Assembly: GCF_947169445.1 (NCBI RefSeq) | Contig: NZ_CAMVPU010000001.1 | Location: forward strand, 180,565 to 244,564 | Length of the DNA: 64,000 nucleotides | Reading direction: 5' to 3' | Source: an uncultured Butyrivibrio sp. | GTDB lineage: Bacteria > Bacillota > Clostridia > Lachnospirales > Lachnospiraceae | Shown: piece after piece, positions 18,175 through 25,730 of the stretch | Numbering within the stretch: the stretch's first letter is position 1 | How the letters are laid out: each line of letters begins with the position of its first letter | Notes under the pieces: generated by a model | Databases searched by the model: none | Told to the model about the DNA's origin: nothing | Seen by the model: the letters and a program-made list of their open reading frames with translations, nothing else | Translations under genes and position numbers: made by a program

Positions 18175-19050
18175 TTACGCCTGAAGCTCGCATCCTGTAA
18201 GGAGCTTGTATGCTTCGAGGTATTTATCGATTGTCTTGTCAATGACTTCCTGAGGAAGATTATAGTCACATTCAGGATGAGCCTTGAGGTAGTTACGTAC
18301 GAACTGCTTATCAAAGGATGGTTGGTCATGGCCGGCTTCATAGCCTTCAACAGGCCAGAAACGTGAGCTGTCAGGTGTCAGCATCTCGTCTGCAAGGATA
18401 ACCTCACCATTTTTATCAACACCGTATTCAAATTTGGTATCTGCTATGATGATTCCGCGAGTGAGAGCGTAGTCAGCGCATTTTTTGTAAAGAGCTATTG
18501 TATAATCTCTGATCTTGGTAGCATAGTCTGCGCCGTGGCCAGGGAACTCTTTTTCAAGAACTTCGACGCTACGCTCGAAATTGATGTTCTCATCGTGATC
18601 ACCAATTTCTGCCTTAGTGCTAGGAGTGTAGATAGGCTGCGGAAGCTTGTCGCATTCTTTTAATCCTTCAGGAAGCTTGATACCACAAACGGTACCATTT
18701 TCCTGATAGCTCTTCCAACCACTTCCTGTTATATAGCCGCGAACGATACACTCAACAGGGATCATTCTAAGCTTTTTGCAAAGCATGCTGTTACCTGTAA
18801 AATCAGGAGTTCTGAAATATTCAGGCATATCAGCGTTATCAACGCTTACCATGTGGTTCTTAACAACATCTTTTGTGTAATCAAACCAAAATCTTGACAT
18901 CTGTGTTAATACGGCGCCTTTTTTTGTTACCTTGTTTTTCAGAATAACATCAAAGGCTGAAATTCTGTCGGTAGCAACCATGATAAGGTTCTCACCGATA
19001 TCGTAGATTTCTCTTACTTTTCCTTCTTTTACTGGCTTAAATTCCTGCAT
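18175..19050 (-). CDS. purC: SAICAR synthetase (phosphoribosylaminoimidazole-succinocarboxamide synthase)
   Basis: Joins aspartate to CAIR in purine synthesis. Signatures include EGKVREIYDIG at the N-terminus, TDRISAFDVIL, ECIVRGYITGSGWKSY, IADTKFEYG and DEMLTPDSSRFW. At 291 residues it is the longer SAICAR synthetase form. Two in-frame ATGs are two codons apart; I chose the second (19050) because GGAGG is 9 bases away, against 3 bases for the first. The short upstream region toward the ABC-F gene contains a nested hairpin. No other pur gene is in view. Confidence 0.95.
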   Translation of the reverse strand: MQEFKPVKEGKVREIYDIGENLIMVATDRISAFDVILKNKVTKKGAVLTQMSRFWFDYTKDVVKNHMVSVDNADMPEYFRTPDFTGNSMLCKKLRMIPVECIVRGYITGSGWKSYQENGTVCGIKLPEGLKECDKLPQPIYTPSTKAEIGDHDENINFERSVEVLEKEFPGHGADYATKIRDYTIALYKKCADYALTRGIIIADTKFEYGVDKNGEVILADEMLTPDSSRFWPVEGYEAGHDQPSFDKQFVRNYLKAHPECDYNLPQEVIDKTIDKYLEAYKLLTGCELQA

Positions 19051-19086
19051 GCTCATACTCCTCCATTCATTTCATTCATGGAATTC

Positions 19087-19125
19087 GCATGTCCATTTAA
19101 AGTTGCCTATGGCAAGAGGACATGC
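19087..19125 (-). other. Nested hairpin in the purC leader
   Basis: On the minus strand GCATGTCC pairs with GGACATGC, and inside it TTGCC pairs with GGCAA around a 3-base loop. It lies 37 bases before purC. No T run follows, so it is not a simple terminator, and it matches no riboswitch I know. Confidence 0.5.
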
Positions 19126-19191
19126 TCACTCCTGTATCATTTTCTTACGTCCTCATCAGTAAATGATTCGGACTGTAATTCACTTGAATGA

Positions 19192-20832
19192 TTAATCATC
19201 CTCTTCCTCATCAGCGGCAGTGTTATAAACTGTACGTTTTCTTGCCATTTCATCATTTTCAAGGTACTCATCATAAGTAGAACGCTTATCTATAAGTGAA
19301 CCATCAGGGAGAATCTCCATGATTCTGTTAGCTGTTGTCTGAACAACCTGGTGGTCACGGCAGGCGAATAATTCAACACCTGGGAACTTGATCATTCCAT
19401 CGTTAAGAGCAGAGATGGATTCCATATCAAGGTGGTTGGTAGGCTCATCGAAGATAAGGCAGTTTGCACCGCTTATCATCATCTTGGAAAGAAGGCAACG
19501 AACCTTCTCGCCACCGGAGAGAACCTTAACCTTTTTAACTCCGTCTTCACCGGCAAAGAGCATACGTCCAAGGAAGCCTCTTACATAAGTAGCATCCTTG
19601 ATCTCTGAATAACCTGTTAGCCATTCGGTGATTGTATAATCGTTGTCGAATTCTTTTGTGTTGTCCTTAGGGAAGTAGGCCTGAGATGTTGTAACTCCCC
19701 ATTTGTATGTTCCTGCATCAGGCTCAAGTTCACCTGTAAGAATCTGGAAGAGAGTAGTCTTTGCAAGCTCATTACCACCTACAAAAGCAATCTTATCATC
19801 ACGCTGAACAACAAAAGATACGTTATCAAGAACCTTCTCGCCATTTATTGTTTTGGTAAGACCATCAACGGTAAGAACTTCGTTACCGATTTCTCTGTCA
19901 GGTCTGAAGTCAATATATGGATATTTTCTGCTGGAAGGCTTGATTGTATCAAGCTCGATCTTTTCAAGAGCTTTCTTTCTGGAAGTAGCCTGCTTGGACT
20001 TACTTGCGTTAGCAGAGAAACGGGCGATGAACTCTTTTAACTCTTTGATCTGTTCTTCCTTCTTCTTGTTGGCTTCCTTCATTTGACGAATCATCAGCTG
20101 GCTTGATTCATACCAGAAATCATAGTTGCCGGCATAGAGCTGAATCTTGCCATAATCTATATCAGCGATATAAGTACAAACCTTATTAAGGAAATAACGG
20201 TCATGAGATACTACAATGACTGTGTTCTCAAAGTTAATAAGGAACTCTTCAAGCCATGCGATAGCATCAAGATCAAGATGGTTGGTTGGCTCGTCCAGGA
20301 GAAGAATATCCGGATTACCAAAAAGAGCTCTTGCAAGAAGAACCTTAACCTTCTGAGCACCATCCAGCTCTTTCATGAGTTTGTAGTGGTATTCTGTATC
20401 GATTCCAAGGCCGTTAAGAAGTGACTCTGCATCTGACTCAGCTTCCCAGCCGTTCATCTCGGCAAATTCAGCCTCAAGCTCACTGGCTCTGATTCCATCT
20501 TCATCAGTGAAATCTTCCTTGGCATAAATAGCATCCTTTTCATTTTTGATCTCGAAAAGACGTGCATTACCAGCAATTACTGTATCGAGAACAACGTTCT
20601 CATCATATTTAAAGTGATCCTGCTCCAGGAAAGAAAGACGTTCGCCGTCTGAGATTACTACATCACCGTTAGTAGTTTCAATCTGACCTGATAAGATCTT
20701 AAGAAATGTAGACTTACCTGCACCGTTTGCTCCGATGATACCGTAGCAGTTACCAGGTGTGAATTTAATGTTTACTTCTTCAAAAAGAGCTTTTTTACCA
20801 ACTCTTAAGGTTACGTTATTTGCACTAATCAT
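19192..20832 (-). CDS. ABC-F family ATPase (YkpA/YbiT-like)
   Basis: Soluble twin-ATPase protein of the ABC-F group, whose members bind the ribosome and aid translation. The first nucleotide-binding domain has Walker A GANGAGKST and Walker B LLLDEPTNHLDL. A lysine- and glutamate-rich linker follows (about 240-300). The second domain has LSGGEKVRCLLSKMM and Walker B CLIFDEPTNHLDM. Its Walker A reads GGNELAKTT, with Ala in place of the usual last Gly; I believe close relatives share this. No membrane segment is present. A very good promoter lies 53 bases upstream. Confidence 0.92.
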   Translation of the reverse strand: MISANNVTLRVGKKALFEEVNIKFTPGNCYGIIGANGAGKSTFLKILSGQIETTNGDVVISDGERLSFLEQDHFKYDENVVLDTVIAGNARLFEIKNEKDAIYAKEDFTDEDGIRASELEAEFAEMNGWEAESDAESLLNGLGIDTEYHYKLMKELDGAQKVKVLLARALFGNPDILLLDEPTNHLDLDAIAWLEEFLINFENTVIVVSHDRYFLNKVCTYIADIDYGKIQLYAGNYDFWYESSQLMIRQMKEANKKKEEQIKELKEFIARFSANASKSKQATSRKKALEKIELDTIKPSSRKYPYIDFRPDREIGNEVLTVDGLTKTINGEKVLDNVSFVVQRDDKIAFVGGNELAKTTLFQILTGELEPDAGTYKWGVTTSQAYFPKDNTKEFDNDYTITEWLTGYSEIKDATYVRGFLGRMLFAGEDGVKKVKVLSGGEKVRCLLSKMMISGANCLIFDEPTNHLDMESISALNDGMIKFPGVELFACRDHQVVQTTANRIMEILPDGSLIDKRSTYDEYLENDEMARKRTVYNTAADEEEDD

Positions 20833-20884
20833 TAAAAAATAACCTCACATATTTTTCTAAAACTTATCCTTTGCAACAGTTCGT

Positions 20885-20913
20885 ATTATATGGGAATCTT
20901 CCATAAAATGCAA
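20885..20913 (-). promoter_or_regulatory. Sigma-70 promoter of the ABC-F gene
   Basis: On the minus strand TTGCAT is followed after exactly 17 bases by a perfect TATAAT (plus coordinates 20908-20913 and 20885-20890). It points to the ABC-F start at 20832. Confidence 0.65.
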
Positions 20914-21046
20914 TAAATATTAATAAGTAAGTAGAGAACAGCCTTTTTTATTATCCATGAAGAGATAAAATGTTTATATATAGCATTTTTCTTAGCAATA
21001 ATTCGCTCACTTTTTATATAAAAGTCATTTCAGGAGGAAATAGTTA

Positions 21047-21133
21047 ATGGAAAAAAATGTATATGATGCTTATTCAATCAAGAATCAGGCCAAGATAATT
21101 ACTGTTCCCGCCGGAAGGCTTTCATTGCATTAA
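21047..21133 (+). CDS. Possible 28-residue leader ORF or gene remnant
   Basis: An ATG follows a near-ideal ribosome site (CAGGAGG, 21031-21037) and opens a 28-codon frame beginning MEKNVYDAYSIKNQAK and ending at TAA. The 18 bases TTTCAGGAGGAAATAGTT before it are identical to those before the secreted-protein gene at 52170. Apart from this, 20833-21290 (458 bases) has only the ABC-F promoter and AT-rich sequence. It could be a translated leader, or the broken start of a gene whose rest was lost. I do not recognise the peptide. Confidence 0.3.
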   Translation: MEKNVYDAYSIKNQAKIITVPAGRLSLH

Positions 21134-21290
21134 TAAAATGGACGAAAATGGCAAGAAATAGCGCTAAAATAGGTTTCCGTGAAGAATATATATGCTGTAA
21201 TCTTAAGTGGAGATTAGCAATTCTTTAGGCATAGTGTCTTTTTTGAATATAGCTGATTTACTTAAAATTATTATTGGGTGCGGGGGACCT

Positions 21291-23123
21291 ATGGGGGAAT
21301 TTATTACTTTATCCGTTGATGACAATATGACAGATTCAGAGCTGGCTCTGTTAAACGGAGGATGGAACAAAAGAAGACTTGTCGATGACTTAGATATTTC
21401 TGAGCTGGGGAAGCGTGATGTGAAGGTTTTTAAGGCTACGGTTCCTGAGTTTGGAACCTATAGAGTGGAATTTGCCATCAGGGCAGGGCAAAAAGATATC
21501 GAGAACATGACTCTTTTTGCTGGCAGAAGAAATATGGTGGCTAAGTCTGTCTATGTTCGAAAAGGGGAGCTTTTTTACAAACTTTTTTATCAGGCAGTAT
21601 TTCCATACATTCCGGCGCTTTCTTCAAAAAGGCGAAATGATATGTCTGTATATATCAGCATTTCTGGCCTTACTCCGGATTTTGATGAAAACAATATTGA
21701 GATTAACATCTACAGAGAGGATGTGCCTGTGATCTGGGTGGCGGGAGATTCAACGCTTACGGACCAGAATGCAGGTGTCCCATATTATCCATATGGAAGC
21801 TGCACGGGCTGGGCTCAGACTCTTCAAAGATATGTGGATAGAGCGGCTGTCTGCAATCTTTCCCATTCGGGACTTACTACCAACTGCTTTAGAGATGACG
21901 GGCATTATGATATTTTCCGCAATTTCGTAAGACGCGGAGATTACTTTATAATGCAGTTTGGACACAATGATCAGAAGAGAAGAAACTTAAGTGCATTTGG
22001 CGGCTATAAGGACAATCTTAAAAAGTATGTCGATGAGGCAAGAACCTATGGAGCAACCCCTATAATATGTTCACCCATGAGCCGTATTCCACTTGCTCTT
22101 TCTGAAACTGAAGCCAAAGAACTCTCTATGTCAAGACGTTATTCTCTTTTATATGAATATGCTTGTGCCTGCAAGGAAGTCTGTACTGAACATGATGTGT
22201 GCTTTATAGACCTTCATAAAAAGACCTTAAGAAAGTGGGTTGAACTTGGCGATAAAGCCAAAGATTACTTTATGCCCGCGGACATTACCCATACCAATGA
22301 GTACGGAGCTCTTTTAACTGCCAATTTCTTCATGTGTGAACTTCGTAAAAAAGGCAGTTTCGAATTTGATAATGGAGCAGAGCTTACATGCGTTTCTCCA
22401 GATATGGATACCAAGATCCTGCCTGCAGAAAAAGCTGCTCCTGACATATTTAGCATTGAACCACCTTATGTGGACATTAAAGATATATCTATGGCAGAGC
22501 AGGAGGGAATCAGAAAAGCCTTCAGATATGGACTTTTGGACCCTTGCGTCATGTACCTTCATCCATATGACGTCATGCCCAGAGGACAACTCCTTATGGT
22601 CATGTTTAATGCCTTCAGAATGGCAGGCGTACGTCCCTACAAAAAGAAATACTCCGACATTAAAGTCGACGAATGGATTTCCGGCTATGTTCAGGCTTTG
22701 ATAAATGAAGGCCTCCTAAGTGATGAAACTTCTGATGAAAACTCTGATCAAAATGGAAATGGTACAGATCCGGGACACGCAGACCTTTTTCGCCCCGACG
22801 ATCCCTTAAACTACGTCGAATTTGCAGATTTTCTTATTAGTAAGATTAGAAAAGATGGTAAACTTTCTGCCCTTGAAAATGCAAAAGAAACCAAAAAGAG
22901 TGAAGAGTTTGACGTTAATGACGATTCAAAAGATAATTCACTAACATCTGGTTCTAATGTAGAAACATCAATACGACTAGGCTTGTTCAAATCAGACATT
23001 CCGGATTCATCAGTACCAATAAACAGGGCAGAAGTGTACACCGCTTTAGCAAACTATATGGACATCGTAAATAACGCTAATCAGTCACTTCCGACAGATG
23101 CTGAAGTTCATCCGGTTCATTGA
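21291..23123 (+). CDS. SGNH/GDSL esterase (rhamnogalacturonan acetylesterase-like) with SLH-like repeats
   Basis: Probable carbohydrate acetylesterase of the CE12 type. The SGNH blocks are visible: WVAGDSTLTDQ (Ser), QFGHNDQ (Asn) and the final ADITHTNEYG (Asp-His). An N-terminal beta-rich domain precedes them. The C-terminal third has three weak SLH-like repeats (for example YVDIKDIS...RYGLLDP, KYSDIKVDEW...INEGLL) with an acidic Asp/Ser/Asn spacer. I chose the ATG at 21291 after a GGGGGA stretch. A GTG at 21207 would add a hydrophobic segment ending IIIGCG, but it has no ribosome site and an acidic N-terminus. No good export signal is therefore seen, which is odd for a protein with SLH repeats. 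Confidence 0.75.
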   Translation: MGEFITLSVDDNMTDSELALLNGGWNKRRLVDDLDISELGKRDVKVFKATVPEFGTYRVEFAIRAGQKDIENMTLFAGRRNMVAKSVYVRKGELFYKLFYQAVFPYIPALSSKRRNDMSVYISISGLTPDFDENNIEINIYREDVPVIWVAGDSTLTDQNAGVPYYPYGSCTGWAQTLQRYVDRAAVCNLSHSGLTTNCFRDDGHYDIFRNFVRRGDYFIMQFGHNDQKRRNLSAFGGYKDNLKKYVDEARTYGATPIICSPMSRIPLALSETEAKELSMSRRYSLLYEYACACKEVCTEHDVCFIDLHKKTLRKWVELGDKAKDYFMPADITHTNEYGALLTANFFMCELRKKGSFEFDNGAELTCVSPDMDTKILPAEKAAPDIFSIEPPYVDIKDISMAEQEGIRKAFRYGLLDPCVMYLHPYDVMPRGQLLMVMFNAFRMAGVRPYKKKYSDIKVDEWISGYVQALINEGLLSDETSDENSDQNGNGTDPGHADLFRPDDPLNYVEFADFLISKIRKDGKLSALENAKETKKSEEFDVNDDSKDNSLTSGSNVETSIRLGLFKSDIPDSSVPINRAEVYTALANYMDIVNNANQSLPTDAEVHPVH

Positions 23124-23145
23124 TACAGCTGTAGTGGTATTCAAG

Positions 23146-23179
23146 GAGGCAAAGGGCCAGGTATCCTGGCCCTCGCCTC
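23146..23179. terminator. GC-rich hairpin between convergent genes
   Basis: GAGGC and AGGGCCAGG pair with CCTGGCCCT and GCCTC around a 3-base loop. There is no T run, so termination efficiency is uncertain, but the position between two gene ends fits. Confidence 0.45.
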
Positions 23180-23213
23180 ATCCCCAATATTTCACAATGT
23201 AGTGGTCTAATCT

Positions 23214-24074
23214 CTACCTCTCGATGCCCCAGAAGAACAGCCCCAGCATTCCGGGCCCCACGTGTGATCCTGAAAATGGTTCATGCATGCAGATCGTGAT
23301 ATTTGCATCTGGATTTACACCCTTCACAAGCTCTGCCAGTGCATTAGCATCCTCAAGACAGTCACCATGAGAAATGAATACATCATTCTCATTTTCCATT
23401 CTCTTTTCCGAATACTTCGCAATCAACCCATTAATCGCATTCTTACGGCCTCTCACCTTATTGCAGGAGATGATATGACCTGTGCTGTCACCAAAAAGAA
23501 TAGGCTTGATGTTCAGAATAGTTCCGATGTTCGCTGTAACGCCACTTACACGGCCTGTTCTCTTTAGGAAATTAAGGTCATCAACAGTAAAATACTGACA
23601 CGCATGTGGCACAGCCTCATCCAAAATTTTTGCAGCCTCTCTGGAATCAACATCCTCAGCATTTAGCTGCGCAGCCTTTAAGGCCAGAATGCCATTTCCA
23701 AATCCGCATCCATGAGAATCTACTATATGAATAAAACAATCCGGATATTCTTCCATAAGTTCATTTGCTGCTGCTATAGCAGCATTATAAGTTCCACTGA
23801 TCCCTGAGCTCATGGAAATATAGATAATATCCTTACCCTTGCTTACATAAGGAGTAAAGTGATTCAAAAAAAGCTGAGTATTTAAAAGACTTGTTTTGAT
23901 GTTGGCTCCGGCACGAAGACTATCATAATAGGTATGACCGTCAAAATTATCAATGTCACCACTATAGGTAACAGAAGTATCATTAACAAGATAGTCACAG
24001 GGTAATATTACTATCTCTTTAGCTTTGCTCTGTGGCAGATTGGCACATCCATCTGCAAACACGGTAAAAGACAT
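23214..24074 (-). CDS. DegV family fatty-acid-binding protein
   Basis: DegV/FakB-type proteins bind a fatty acid and present it to the kinase FakA. The 286-residue protein begins SFTVFADGCANLPQ, has the typical MSSGISGTYNAA motif near residue 90, and ends with the family's C-terminal motif for the ligand pocket (HEPFSGSHVGPGMLGLFF). I chose the ATG at 24074, with GCGAGG 7 bases before it, over an upstream TTG. No fakA is in the window. It is convergent with the esterase and divergent from the MFS gene. Confidence 0.93.
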   Translation of the reverse strand: MSFTVFADGCANLPQSKAKEIVILPCDYLVNDTSVTYSGDIDNFDGHTYYDSLRAGANIKTSLLNTQLFLNHFTPYVSKGKDIIYISMSSGISGTYNAAIAAANELMEEYPDCFIHIVDSHGCGFGNGILALKAAQLNAEDVDSREAAKILDEAVPHACQYFTVDDLNFLKRTGRVSGVTANIGTILNIKPILFGDSTGHIISCNKVRGRKNAINGLIAKYSEKRMENENDVFISHGDCLEDANALAELVKGVNPDANITICMHEPFSGSHVGPGMLGLFFWGIER

Positions 24075-24248
24075 GTTGTAAACCTCGCACAATATAATTT
24101 TTTACTAAACATAACGAAATTTATTATATCATACTTCATTTTGTAGTAACATATACTATATCTAGTACTTTTAACTTAATACATGCGGCGTCATGGGGAA
24201 ATATACGTCGCGGGGATTCTATCATTTTTGCTACATGGGGGACAGCAT

Positions 24249-25589
24249 ATGGTTTTTAACAAGAAGAGAACAATTCTAATCGGTTTTGCATTTATGTCTA
24301 TCTGCGCGTTCTGGCAGTTCTATGACAATGAAATTCCCAAGATTCTCAAGTACACATTTAATCTTGGTGAGACACTTACAGGAGTCGTAATGGCACTGGA
24401 CAATGTTCTTGCACTTTTCATGTTGCCGTTTTTTGGCTCACTATCAGATAAGACAGATTCGAGATTTGGAAAAAGAATGCCTTACATTGTTATAGGAACC
24501 TGTTTATCTACAACCCTTCTGACAATCCTTATTATTTTTGCCAGACCAAGTGGGAGCCTTCCTTTCTTTATTGTTGTTTTACTTTTGCTTCTGATTGCAA
24601 TGGGAATCTACAGGTCTCCGGCAGTATCACTTATGCCCGACCTTACACCGGCTCCTTTTAGAAGCTCAGCCAATGCAATAATCAATCTTATGGGAACTCT
24701 TGGCGGAATTTATATCCTCGTCATGATAAAGGTTCTGCTTAAAGAGGCTGATGATCCGGCAAAGACCAATTATATTCCTCTTATGCTAAGTCTGGTTTTA
24801 TTCATGATTCTTTCTATCGTAGTTGTTTTTTGTGTTATTAACGAAAAAAAGATAAAAGAGGAAATTCATCAGGAAGGCGGACTTCATTCACTGGGCGATA
24901 CCTTTGATAATGATTCTGAACCTGACAGATCCAGCCAGACTGAAAGCTTTGATGAAGGCACGGTTACAAAAGTTATGCCAAAAGAAGTAAAGAGAAGTCT
25001 CATTTTCCTTCTCGTTTCAGTATTTTTGTGGTTCACCGCTTACAATGCTGTAACTACAGCTTTTTCCAGATTCGTAGGAGTAGTTTGGAATTTACATGAT
25101 AATGCCTATGCAACCTGCCTTTTGGTTGCAACTATTGCCGCAACTTTAAGCTACGTTCCAATTGCTTTTATATCAAATAAGATTGGAAGAAAAAGAACTA
25201 TTCTTATAGGAATAGCCCTCATGGGAGCAAGCTATATCATAACCGGTCTGTATCCGCATTTTTCAACTTCCATCAATATCTTTTTCGCCCTGGTTGGAAT
25301 AGGCTGGGCAGCCATTAATGTTAATTCTTATCCTATGGTGGTGGAGATGAGTAAGGCCGGAGATATAGGTAAGTTTACAGGAACCTATTATACCTTCTCT
25401 ATGGCAGCGCAGGTATTTACACCTATTTTCTCAGGCTTTTTGCTGGAACATGTTTCCTATAAGACTCTTTTCCCATATGCATTTATCTTTTCAGCTCTTG
25501 CGTTTGTAACAATGCTGATGGTTAAGCACGGAGATGTTAAGCCACCTAAGAAGGATAGTATTTTGGAAAACTTTGATGTCGACGACTGA
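24249..25589 (+). CDS. MFS transporter, probable sugar or glycoside carrier
   Basis: Major facilitator of about 446 residues with roughly 12 hydrophobic segments split by a charged central loop (about 205-250). The motif GSLSDKTDSRFGKRMPY after the second helix is typical of the sugar-transporting SLC45/GPH-like branch. I chose the ATG at 24249 (FNKKRTILIGF follows) after GGGGGAC; the upstream part of the frame has no ribosome site. It is followed by a terminator and then the cytoplasmic GH115 gene, which suggests import of xylan-derived oligosaccharides. The substrate is inferred only. Confidence 0.85.
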   Translation: MVFNKKRTILIGFAFMSICAFWQFYDNEIPKILKYTFNLGETLTGVVMALDNVLALFMLPFFGSLSDKTDSRFGKRMPYIVIGTCLSTTLLTILIIFARPSGSLPFFIVVLLLLLIAMGIYRSPAVSLMPDLTPAPFRSSANAIINLMGTLGGIYILVMIKVLLKEADDPAKTNYIPLMLSLVLFMILSIVVVFCVINEKKIKEEIHQEGGLHSLGDTFDNDSEPDRSSQTESFDEGTVTKVMPKEVKRSLIFLLVSVFLWFTAYNAVTTAFSRFVGVVWNLHDNAYATCLLVATIAATLSYVPIAFISNKIGRKRTILIGIALMGASYIITGLYPHFSTSINIFFALVGIGWAAINVNSYPMVVEMSKAGDIGKFTGTYYTFSMAAQVFTPIFSGFLLEHVSYKTLFPYAFIFSALAFVTMLMVKHGDVKPPKKDSILENFDVDD

Positions 25590-25626
25590 TCTAAAATAGG
25601 ACCAAATTGTAGTTGAAAATGCTCAG

Positions 25627-25664
25627 ATGTGGCAGGATAAGTAATCGTCTTGCCACATTTTTTT
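25627..25664 (+). terminator. Rho-independent terminator after MFS gene
   Basis: ATGTGGCAGGA pairs with TCTTGCCACAT (one G-T pair), followed by a T7 run. Confidence 0.82.
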
Positions 25665-25730
25665 ATGATAAAATTACTTCTGCAAGAAGATTTTTTCGGA
25701 AATTAATTTGTCTAAAGATAAGGTGAGAAT

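Noticed and set aside
19152..19159. CTGATGAG on the minus strand, resembling a hammerhead ribozyme core
   Set aside because: No stem II and no CGAAA element at the right place follow; the match is only the short core.
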